Part shown: piece by piece, positions 35,901 through 41,858 of the stretch | Layout of the letters: every line of letters begins with the position of its first letter | Numbering within the stretch: position 1 is the first letter of the stretch | Program-made: the position numbers and the translations under genes | The notes under the pieces: generated by a model | The model's database searches: none | Seen by the model: the letters and a program-made list of their open reading frames with translations, nothing else | What the model was told of the DNA's origin: nothing | NCBI GenBank assembly: GCA_009838765.1 | Contig: VXQX01000082.1 | Location: 14,115 to 77,282, forward strand | From: Gemmatimonadales bacterium | GTDB taxonomy: Bacteria; Gemmatimonadota; Gemmatimonadetes; Palauibacterales; Palauibacteraceae | Direction: 5' to 3' | Length of the DNA stretch: 63,168 nucleotides

Positions 35901-36179
35901 GAAGTGGAGGGCGAGCTCGTCCAATTGAAGAACACGGGGCCGGACGGGGCGCGGTGGCCGTCGATGATCGGCGGGCGCCTGTCATATCTGCAGAGCGCCG
36001 TGGGGATCGCCGACTTCCCGCCCACCGAGCAGCACGCCGAGGTGGCGCAGATCCTGAGCGACCAGATCGACGAGGTCGAATTGCGGCTGCAGGCCGTGCT
36101 GTCGGGCGAACTCGCCGAGTTCAACCGGATGCTCCAGGCGAGGGTAGGACGCGTCATCACCGCCGACCAGGACGGATAG
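32907..36179 (+). CDS. Exported VPS10/BNR beta-propeller protein, copy 2
   Basis: A 1090-residue paralogue of the upstream gene, collinear along its whole length: HIGPVG, GIWKTDDAGLHWRPVFDD, GVWKSTDGGESW, DWISVGGGESGFATPDPTDPD, FNRVWWNFRGPGPKP and the C-terminal helices. Differences cluster in loops: the Gly-rich insert of copy 1 is replaced by ASGGPGSTGPREPP, and the third-repeat loop differs. GTG 32907 is preferred because it yields a typical signal peptide (ALVAALAATVLSAAAPLAG). An ATG at 32847 inside the previous gene would add 20 polar residues. The stop is 5 bp before the metallo-beta-lactamase gene. Confidence 0.85.
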   Translation: MRALAVSPGAAALVAALAATVLSAAAPLAGPLGGQQLASRHYDGLRARHIGPVGFRVASVAGVPGDPSTYFAGAATGGIWKTDDAGLHWRPVFDDQPVHSIGALAVASTDHAIVWAGTGETSIRSNVSIGNGVWKSTDGGESWAHMGLEGTGRVGRILIHPADADIVYVAALGHAYAESGERGVYRTRDGGASWERILFVDPGTGAYDMVMDPANPRKIFATMWDIDLKTWKRDSGGPGSGLHLTMDGGDTWTRLRGNGLPTGTLGKIAVCMSSSDSDRVYALIETSDGVPMVGYETDTGELWRSDDGGRTWRLVNHSHDLATRQAYYTRCGVSSGDRDEVYFLSSSFAVSRDGGESYTLYHFLRGPHGRQPSSPGYDHHDIWIDPEDPNRAIIGGDMGVHITENGMASWFRVQLPVAQSYHVTVDNAIPYNVMGNLQDGPSVHGPSNTRYEGFWTTGIIPRGDWISVGGGESGFATPDPTDPDVIWSTASGSGARGGIVTRHELSRGQFRQVEVWPESTGGYPAEALRYRFQWTFPLLISPHDNETIYVTSQHVHRTRNRGQSWEAISPDLSTNDRSRMSISGGLTPDNIGVEYCCVIYAFDESPLEQGVFWAGTNDGLVHLSRDDGETWTNVTANIPDLPPDGVVRSIDASRFDVAKAYITIEHHQVGDFEARAYRTDDFGETWTRITNGVENEPVDYTRTLLEDPVRPGLLYLGTESSLYLSYDDGENWHRFMPNLPPTPYYGLVVQEHFNDLVTGTYGRGYWILDDLSPIQQLTPEIVASGAHLFEPRDAYRFNPTAEPMIMFADPSAGENPPNGASINYWLADGDRREVQVRIENIDGETLATLDGTNREGFNRVWWNFRGPGPKPILFRTKPLHAEWFPLPEVARASGGPGSTGPREPPGTYIIVLVVDGEVAGRQSLTVLRDPNSAGSMADILAQKRLLDEIVADRNRVADLVNHIELLRRQIFDLRPVLDEAGNAEDVLEAGEALDERLSEVEGELVQLKNTGPDGARWPSMIGGRLSYLQSAVGIADFPPTEQHAEVAQILSDQIDEVELRLQAVLSGELAEFNRMLQARVGRVITADQDG

Positions 36180-36184
36180 CGGAC

Positions 36185-37165
36185 GTGCGTGCGGCGATCC
36201 TCCGGCTGGCGGGCGCGGGCGCGCTGGCCGGCGGGGCGCTGGCCGGCGGGGCCCTCGCCTGCGGGCCCGGTGGCGAGTCCGCCCCCGAATCGCGCGCCGC
36301 CACGGTAGGGTTCTGCTCGAACGTGCCGCGGTCGCAGTACGCCGACCTGGAGCGCCTCGACGTCGCGGATGACTGGTTCGAGGTGTATCGCGTCGCCCCG
36401 CGCGTGTACGCCATCTACGAGCCGTTCCAGTTCCAGGAGGTCATCTCCTACCTGATCCTGGGCGAGGAGGGTGCCCTCCTCCTCGACACCGGGATGGGGA
36501 TCGGCCGCATCCGCAGCGTCGTGGACGAACTCACGGCGCTGCCCGTGACCGTCCTCAACTCGCACACGCACATGGACCACGTCGGAGGCAACGCCGAGTT
36601 CGAGCGCGTGCTCGCCATGGACACGGAGTTCACCCGCACGCGTGCCCGCGGCCGCACGAACGCCGAGGCGCGAGCGGAGGTGGCCGCGACCGCGCTCTGC
36701 CGGCCCCTGCCCGCCGGGATCACGGAGGACAACTACCACACGCCCGCCTTTGAGATCTCCGCCTTCATCGACGACGGACACCGGATCGACCTGGGCGGAC
36801 GCACGCTCGAAGTCCTCGCCGTGCCCGGTCACACGCCCGACGCGATCGCCCTTCTCGACCGCGAAGCCGGGTTCCTCTGGACCGGAGATTCCTTCTACGA
36901 GGGTCCGATCTGGTTGTTCGCGCCCGAGACGGAGCTGGAGGCGTACCGGAGTTCGGTGGCCCGGCTCGCCGAGCTCGTTCCCGAGTTGACGACGCTGTTC
37001 ACGGGCCACAACACGCCGGTCGCGCAGCCCTCGCGGCTGCTTGAGCTGCACGACGCCGTGGAAGCCATGTTCGATGGCATCGCCGTCGGCAACCGACTGC
37101 GGGACGGCGGGGTCGAGTTCGTGTTCGAAGGGTTCTCGATCATGGTCGGCCCGGACCCGCGTTGA
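36185..37165 (+). CDS. Metallo-beta-lactamase-fold lipoprotein
   Basis: A 326-residue exported hydrolase. GTG 36185 gives a lipoprotein signal (AGGALAGGALACGPG, lipobox ALAC); the preceding codons contain a direct repeat encoding GALAG. The MBL zinc site is complete: HTHMDHVGGN, then AVPGHTPDAIALL, GDSFYEG and TGHNTPVAQ. The LDTGMGIG block is also family-typical. Substrates in this fold include beta-lactams, lactones and glyoxalase thioesters; the present one is unknown. It lies 5 bp after VPS10 copy 2, and its stop overlaps the next gene (TTGA). Confidence 0.85.
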   Translation: MRAAILRLAGAGALAGGALAGGALACGPGGESAPESRAATVGFCSNVPRSQYADLERLDVADDWFEVYRVAPRVYAIYEPFQFQEVISYLILGEEGALLLDTGMGIGRIRSVVDELTALPVTVLNSHTHMDHVGGNAEFERVLAMDTEFTRTRARGRTNAEARAEVAATALCRPLPAGITEDNYHTPAFEISAFIDDGHRIDLGGRTLEVLAVPGHTPDAIALLDREAGFLWTGDSFYEGPIWLFAPETELEAYRSSVARLAELVPELTTLFTGHNTPVAQPSRLLELHDAVEAMFDGIAVGNRLRDGGVEFVFEGFSIMVGPDPR

Positions 37166-38136
37166 CCGACCCGATCCGCGACTTCCTCGAGCGGGAGGGC
37201 TTCCTGGTGCTCGATGGCGGCCTCGCGACGGAACTCGAGGCACTGGGCTGCGATCTCGACGACCCCCTGTGGTCCGCCCGCGTCCTCATCGACGATCCCG
37301 CAGCGATCCGCGCCGCGCACCGTCGCTTCCTCGAGGCGGGGGCCGACTGCATCGCCACCGCAACCTACCAGGCGACCTTCGAGGGCTTCGCGGCCCGGGG
37401 GCTCGACGCGGCGGCGACCACCCGCCTCCTGCGCGACTCCGTCGAGCTGGCCATCGCCGCCCGCGCGGACTTCCTCGGTGGTCGGGTGGCGCCCGAGCCT
37501 GATGGCACGCCGCCTCCGCCCGCCGATCCGCCGCCCCCGAACCGGCCGCCGCCGCTCGTGGCGGCGAGCATCGGGCCGTACGGAGCCTACCTGGCCGATG
37601 GATCGGAGTACACGGGCGGCTACGACCTTTCCGCGGCCGCGTTGTATGACTTCCACGCCCCGCGCTGGGAGGTCCTCGCCGAGACCGAGGCCGACCTCCT
37701 CGCCTGCGAGACCACGCCGTCCGTGGAGGAGACGCGCGCCTACTGCCGGCTCGCCGCCGTGTCCCACCGCCCGACATGGATCAGCTTCCAGTGTCGCGAC
37801 GGCGCCCACCTCGCGGACGGCACCCCGCTCGCGACCGCCGTCGCGCTGTGCGACGCCGAACCTCACGTCGTCGCGGTCGGCGTGAACTGCGTCGATCCGC
37901 GCTTCGTCACGCCCCTGATCCGCGCCGCGCGGCGGGCGACCGAAAAGCCGATCCTCGCCTATCCCAACTCGGGGGAGGCATGGGACGCGGACGCGAAGCG
38001 CTGGAGCGGTCCCGCGACCCCGATGGACTGGGCCCGGAGTGCCGCGGCATGGCGGGAGGAGGGAGCCGATGGCGTCGGAGGCTGTTGCCGCGTGGGCCCC
38101 GCCGCGATCGCCGCCATCCGCCGAGCGACACGGTAG
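37162..38136 (+). CDS. Homocysteine S-methyltransferase (MmuM-like)
   Basis: A 324-residue zinc methyltransferase. The three-cysteine zinc site is visible as VGVNCVDP and GGCCRVGP, and FLVLDGGLATELEALGCDL is the N-terminal signature. It methylates homocysteine, probably from S-methylmethionine or SAM, in methionine supply. A proline-rich insertion (residues about 112-132) breaks the TIM barrel between PDG and PPLVAASIGPYGAY; it is not family-typical. The start is a TTG at 37162 overlapping the previous stop (TTGA). The cystathionine beta-synthase gene follows. Confidence 0.9.
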   Translation: MTDPIRDFLEREGFLVLDGGLATELEALGCDLDDPLWSARVLIDDPAAIRAAHRRFLEAGADCIATATYQATFEGFAARGLDAAATTRLLRDSVELAIAARADFLGGRVAPEPDGTPPPPADPPPPNRPPPLVAASIGPYGAYLADGSEYTGGYDLSAAALYDFHAPRWEVLAETEADLLACETTPSVEETRAYCRLAAVSHRPTWISFQCRDGAHLADGTPLATAVALCDAEPHVVAVGVNCVDPRFVTPLIRAARRATEKPILAYPNSGEAWDADAKRWSGPATPMDWARSAAAWREEGADGVGGCCRVGPAAIAAIRRATR

Positions 38137-38300
38137 GCGGGACACGCGGATATGGGCGCGGCTCGCGGAGGTTTGCCGGAGAATCGGCACGGTACGCATC
38201 TTGGCCCGTTCCCACGTCTCGCGAATCCCCGGGCCACGACTGCTCCGGGGCAGCGAGCCGTCCCGATGTGACGAACCCCTGGAGCAAGAGAAGCGAAGCC
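38137..38300 (+). promoter_or_regulatory. Leader region of cystathionine beta-synthase gene
   Basis: This 164-bp gap has a TGCCG/CGGCA hairpin and a CCCCGG/CCGGGG hairpin with a 12-nt loop (about 38222-38245). No known SAM or SAH riboswitch core was recognised, although the surrounding genes handle homocysteine. GGAGCAAGAG precedes the start. A regulatory leader is possible but unproven. Confidence 0.3.
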
Positions 38301-39680
38301 ATGTGGCACGAGGACATCCTGGGCACGATCGGCGGCACGCCGCTGGTGCGCGTAAACCGCCTCGCCGCGCACCTGCCCGGCACCGTCCTCGCGAAGCTCG
38401 AGTACTTCAACCCCGGCGGCTCCGTCAAGGACCGCATCGGCGTCTCGATGCTCGACGACGCCGAAGAGCGGGGCGCGATCCAGCCCGGCGGCACGATCGT
38501 CGAGGGCACGAGCGGCAACACCGGCGTCGGGCTCGCGCTGGCCGCCATCGCGCGCGGCTACAAGTGCATCTTCGCGACCACCGACAAGCAGAGCCCCGAG
38601 AAAATCGCCATCCTGCGGGCGCTCGGGGCGGAGGTCATCGTCTGCCCCACCGCGGTCGACCCCGAGGATCCGCGTTCCTATTACCAGGTTTCGCGCCGGC
38701 TCGCGGAGGAAACCCCCAATTCCTTCTACATGAACCAGTACGACAACCCCGCCAACACGCGCGCCCACCTGCGGACGACCGGTCCGGAACTATGGGAGGA
38801 GACGGAGGGGAGGATCACGCACCTCTTCGTCGGCTCCGGCACCGGCGGCACGATCTCCGGTTCCGCCGCCTACCTCAAGGAACGGAAGCCCGACGTGCGG
38901 ATCATCGGCGTGGACCCATACGGCTCCGTCTACTGGAAGTACTTCCACACCGGCGAGTTCGACGAGGACGAAATCTATCCCTACGTCACAGAAGGGGTGG
39001 GGGAGGACATCCTCGCGGGCAACATGAATTTCGACATGGTGGACGACTACGTGCGCGTCACGGACCGGGAGTCGATGCTCATGACCCGGCGCCTCGCGCG
39101 CGAGGAGGGGATGTTCCTCGGCGGCTCGTGCGGCATGGCGATGGCGGGTGCGCTCCAGTGGATGGAGGCGAACCGTCAGGCGGTCGACGGCGACGCGGTG
39201 CTTGTCGTAATCATGCCCGACGGCGGTTACCGGTCACTCGGCAAGGTCTACAACGACGTCTGGATGCAGGAGCACGGCTTCCTCGATGAGGGAGAGACCC
39301 TCACCGCGGAAGCGCTCGTCGCGCGCCGTTCGACCGAGAGGCCGCTGGTGTCGGCCCCGGTCGACATGTCGCTCGAGGATGCGATCGCGTCGATGCGGGA
39401 ACACGCGATCTCCCAGCTGCCGGTGATGGAGAGGGGAGAAGTCGTCGGGAGCCTCATCGAGCGGAACATCCTCCGCTTCCTCATGGGAGACCCCGACGCG
39501 CGCGGGCGTCTTGTGCGCGATGTCATGGGCCCGCCCTTCCCGGCGGTGGAGGCCTCGAACCCCGTCCACGCCTTCGCCAACGCGCTCAGCGGAGACCAGC
39601 CCGCCGTGCTTGTGCGGCGAGAAGACGGCACGCTCGGCATCCTCACCCGCTCCGACCTGATCTCCGCCCTCGGCGCGTAG
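38301..39680 (+). CDS. Cystathionine beta-synthase with CBS domains
   Basis: A 459-residue PLP enzyme. The catalytic lysine is in YFNPGGSVKDRIG, with EGTSGNTGVGLALAA as the phosphate/substrate loop and LFVGSGTGGTISG as a PLP-binding loop. A tandem CBS (Bateman) pair occupies residues about 325-455. The enzyme joins serine and homocysteine to cystathionine. The homologous OASS family makes cysteine, but the C-terminal CBS pair supports the CBS assignment. Adjacent to homocysteine methyltransferase, so the pair balances methionine and cysteine. Confidence 0.9.
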   Translation: MWHEDILGTIGGTPLVRVNRLAAHLPGTVLAKLEYFNPGGSVKDRIGVSMLDDAEERGAIQPGGTIVEGTSGNTGVGLALAAIARGYKCIFATTDKQSPEKIAILRALGAEVIVCPTAVDPEDPRSYYQVSRRLAEETPNSFYMNQYDNPANTRAHLRTTGPELWEETEGRITHLFVGSGTGGTISGSAAYLKERKPDVRIIGVDPYGSVYWKYFHTGEFDEDEIYPYVTEGVGEDILAGNMNFDMVDDYVRVTDRESMLMTRRLAREEGMFLGGSCGMAMAGALQWMEANRQAVDGDAVLVVIMPDGGYRSLGKVYNDVWMQEHGFLDEGETLTAEALVARRSTERPLVSAPVDMSLEDAIASMREHAISQLPVMERGEVVGSLIERNILRFLMGDPDARGRLVRDVMGPPFPAVEASNPVHAFANALSGDQPAVLVRREDGTLGILTRSDLISALGA

Positions 39681-39703
39681 GTCGGGCCGGCTGCGCCCGG
39701 GAG

Positions 39704-39721
39704 ACGTTCCCGTGGGAACGT
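39704..39721. repeat. 18-bp inverted repeat between CBS and toxin-antitoxin genes
   Basis: Perfect 8-bp arms ACGTTCCC / GGGAACGT around GT. The core CGTTCCC-N2-GGGAACG also occurs at 45229-45244. It may be a regulator site or a terminator stem; there is no T-tract. Confidence 0.4.
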
Positions 39722-39744
39722 GCTTGCTTGCGAAACGCTGTTGT

Positions 39745-39763
39745 TGATGTCAAAATGATGTCA
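39745..39763 (+). promoter_or_regulatory. Putative antitoxin operator, two TGATGTCA repeats
   Basis: TGATGTCA at 39745-39752 and 39756-39763, 11 bp apart (one helical turn), the second overlapping the antitoxin start codon. Ribbon-helix-helix antitoxins typically bind such repeated sites on their own promoter. No Shine-Dalgarno is visible here, so the message may be leaderless. Confidence 0.45.
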
Positions 39764-39999
39764 TGAGCGTTCAGATCACGATTCGAGACGTCCCCGAGGA
39801 AGTGCGTGACCGGCTGAAGGTGCGCGCGGCTTCTCGCGGCCAGTCGATGCAGCGGTATCTGCGCGGCGAACTCACGCGGCTGGTGGCGAAACCGACCGTG
39901 GAGGAGTGGGTCGAGAGCGTTCGCGCTCGCAAGCGGCTGTCGACCAATCGGGTGACGACCGAGAGCATCCTGCAGGCGCGAGACGCCGACCGGAAGTGA
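39763..39999 (+). CDS. Ribbon-helix-helix antitoxin (FitA/VapB type)
   Basis: A 78-residue Arc-fold antitoxin: MSVQITIRDVPEEVRDRL is the RHH strand and first helix, GQSMQRYLRGELTRL the second helix, then a disordered toxin-binding tail with VEEWVESVRAR. It should dimerise, bind the repeats over its own start codon and neutralise the following PIN toxin. The stop is within the toxin's GTG start (GTGA). Confidence 0.85.
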   Translation: MSVQITIRDVPEEVRDRLKVRAASRGQSMQRYLRGELTRLVAKPTVEEWVESVRARKRLSTNRVTTESILQARDADRK

Positions 40000-40451
40000 C
40001 GGTCGTCGTTGATGCGTCGGCCCTCGCGGCGGCGGTAGCCGGCCTCGGGACGGACGGCGCATGGTCCGAAGCTGCCATGGCGGAGGCAGCTCGCGAGGGC
40101 CGTGCGCTGGCCGTTCCACAGATCGCCCTCGCGGAGGCGAGCAACGTGCTTCGCCGGCTGGAGCTTGCCGAACGGCTGGAGACCTCCGAGGCCAATCTCG
40201 CCCGCCGCGACTTGCTAACACTCGATATCGAGCCGTTCCCGTTCGAACCTCTAGCCGATCGCGTCTGGGAATTGCGCCACAACGTCAGCATTTACGATGG
40301 CTGGTACGTGGCGCTCGCCGAAGCGCTCTCCTGCCCTCTGTTGACGCTCGATCACCGGCTCGCGCGGGCTCCCGGCCCCACCTGCCGAATCATCACTCCG
40401 CCCGGCTCGCAAGTCGTCCACGAGCGCGCCGTCACGCGCCCCGCCGAGTAG
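39996..40451 (+). CDS. PIN-domain toxin (VapC type)
   Basis: A 151-residue PIN ribonuclease. The acidic active site is complete: VVVDASAL, the E in ALAEASNVL, SIYDGWYVALAE and LLTLDHRLA. VapC toxins cleave tRNA, or sometimes rRNA, to arrest growth when the antitoxin is lost. GTG 39996 overlaps the antitoxin stop, the usual arrangement. The cleaved RNA is not predictable. Confidence 0.87.
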   Translation: MTVVVDASALAAAVAGLGTDGAWSEAAMAEAAREGRALAVPQIALAEASNVLRRLELAERLETSEANLARRDLLTLDIEPFPFEPLADRVWELRHNVSIYDGWYVALAEALSCPLLTLDHRLARAPGPTCRIITPPGSQVVHERAVTRPAE

Positions 40452-40461
40452 CGCCGCTCGG

Positions 40462-40938
40462 TTAGCCTTCGCCCGGGAGGGAGTAGAGGTGGGCGGTGAC
40501 GAGGGCGGCGACGAGCAGGAGGAGCGCGACGAGCCAGAGCTGTCCGGCGGCGAACACGGCCGAGACGAGGATCGCGCTCCACAGGAAGATCGTCGCGCCG
40601 CGCCGTACGCGGGTGGAGATGACGCCGCGCTCCCGGTAGGCGGCGAGGTAGCGGCCGAAGAGGCGGTTCTCGTACAGCCAGCGCTCGGCACGAGGCGAAC
40701 TGCGCGCGAAGCACCACGCGGCGAGCAGGAGGAAGCAGGTCGTGGGCCAGAGCGGTACCACGATGCCGATGATGCCGGCGCCCACGCTGAGGCTCCCCAC
40801 GCCCAGGAAGACGGCCCGCCGCACCGGCCCGGGCAGTGAGCGCGCGGCGCGCTCGGCCGCCGCGTGATCGATGGGACACTGGGCGGCCGGCGAAGGGGTC
40901 GCGGGCCGGCTGTGTCGCGTGTCCGGACTCGGTTTCAT
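40462..40938 (-). CDS. DUF454 (YbaN-like) inner-membrane protein
   Basis: A 158-residue protein with an N-terminal disordered segment, then the DUF454 blocks GVGSLSVGAGIIGIVVPLWPTTCFLLLAAWCFARSSPRAERWLYENRLFGRYLAAYRER. Two C-terminal helices follow (ILVSAVFAAGQLWLVALLLL). It is expected in the inner membrane; the family function is unknown. It is convergent with the toxin gene, 10 bp away. Confidence 0.85.
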   Translation of the reverse strand: MKPSPDTRHSRPATPSPAAQCPIDHAAAERAARSLPGPVRRAVFLGVGSLSVGAGIIGIVVPLWPTTCFLLLAAWCFARSSPRAERWLYENRLFGRYLAAYRERGVISTRVRRGATIFLWSAILVSAVFAAGQLWLVALLLLVAALVTAHLYSLPGEG

Positions 40939-40992
40939 GTCTGCGGAGCCACCGGAGTCGAATGAGTCGCTGACGTCATCGTACGGGGATCA

Positions 40993-41066
40993 TGCGCCCG
41001 GGAGGACTCGAACCCCCAGCCTTCTGATCCGAAGTCAGACGCTCTATCCAATTGAGCTACGGGCGC
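40993..41066 (-). tRNA. tRNA-Arg (anticodon UCG)
   Basis: A 74-nt minus-strand cloverleaf: acceptor GCGCCCG/CGGGCGC, D-stem GCTC/GAGC, anticodon stem TCTGA/TCAGA with loop CTTCGGA, and a T-arm with the TTCGAGT loop. The anticodon TCG decodes CGA. The discriminator is A and no CCA is encoded. Confidence 0.95.
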
Positions 41067-41258
41067 GGGTGGCGCGAGCCGAAAACGGTAGAACCGGCCC
41101 GCGTCCGATGCAACCGAGCGCCGCGTGCGACGCCGTGTGCCGGTCCCGGTCGTCGGGTCGCGCCGGTCGCCGGGTCCGCGTGCTCGAATGGCCGTGGTAT
41201 TTCCGGGACACGACGCTAGATTCGGGGACGCCCCAACCACCTCACCCGGAGCTGACCG
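41067..41258. other. Intergenic region, tRNA to NTF2-like gene
   Basis: About 190 bp between the divergent tRNA and the next gene. It probably carries promoters for both, such as TAGATT at 41217-41222, but no good -35 match was found. I see no gene in it. Confidence 0.4.
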
Positions 41259-41858
41259 ATGCGACGACTGCGTACACTCTTCCTCCTCGGCGCGCTGGCC
41301 GCCGGACCCCTGGCGCTCGCGCCGCCCGCCCCCTCACTCGCCCAGAGCCGCGCGAACGTGGCCATGGCGGAGAGTTGGCCCGACGCCGATCCCGGCGACG
41401 TGGAGTCGGTCGACAGCATCCTGACCGCGCTCTACGACGTGATCTCGGGTCCGGCCGGGCAGGCGCGCGACTGGGACCGCTTCCGCTCCCTGTTCATCCC
41501 CGAGGCCCGGCTCATTCCCACGGGCCGGTCCCCGGAGGGCGAGCACGGTTACCAGGTGTGGAGCCCCGGAGAATACGCCGAACAGGCGGGCGGCTTTCTC
41601 GAACAGAACGGCTTCTTCGAGCGGGAGATCGCCCGCAGCGAGGAGCGCTTCGGCCCCGTGGTGCATGCGTTCTCCACCTACGACTCGAAGCGCACGGCGG
41701 ACGACCCCGAGCCGTTCGCGCGCGGCATCAACTCGATCCAGCTCATGCACGATGGCGACCGCTGGTACGTCGTCACGATCTACTGGGCCCCGGAACGGCC
41801 GGATCTGCCGATCCCCGGACAGTATCTGCCCTCCAGGAACGGAGGAGGTACCCCGTGA
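41259..41858 (+). CDS. Exported NTF2-like protein
   Basis: A 199-residue secreted protein: signal peptide (LFLLGALAAGPLALAPPAPSLAQ), then an NTF2-like cone fold with DWDRFRSLFIPEARLIPTGR, FFEREIARSEERFGPVVHAFSTYDSKR and INSIQLMHDGDRWYVVTIYWAPE, as in DUF4440/SnoaL-like proteins. No catalytic residue is certain. The stop overlaps the S9 peptidase start (GTGA), so both are likely coexpressed and exported. Confidence 0.8.
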   Translation: MRRLRTLFLLGALAAGPLALAPPAPSLAQSRANVAMAESWPDADPGDVESVDSILTALYDVISGPAGQARDWDRFRSLFIPEARLIPTGRSPEGEHGYQVWSPGEYAEQAGGFLEQNGFFEREIARSEERFGPVVHAFSTYDSKRTADDPEPFARGINSIQLMHDGDRWYVVTIYWAPERPDLPIPGQYLPSRNGGGTP

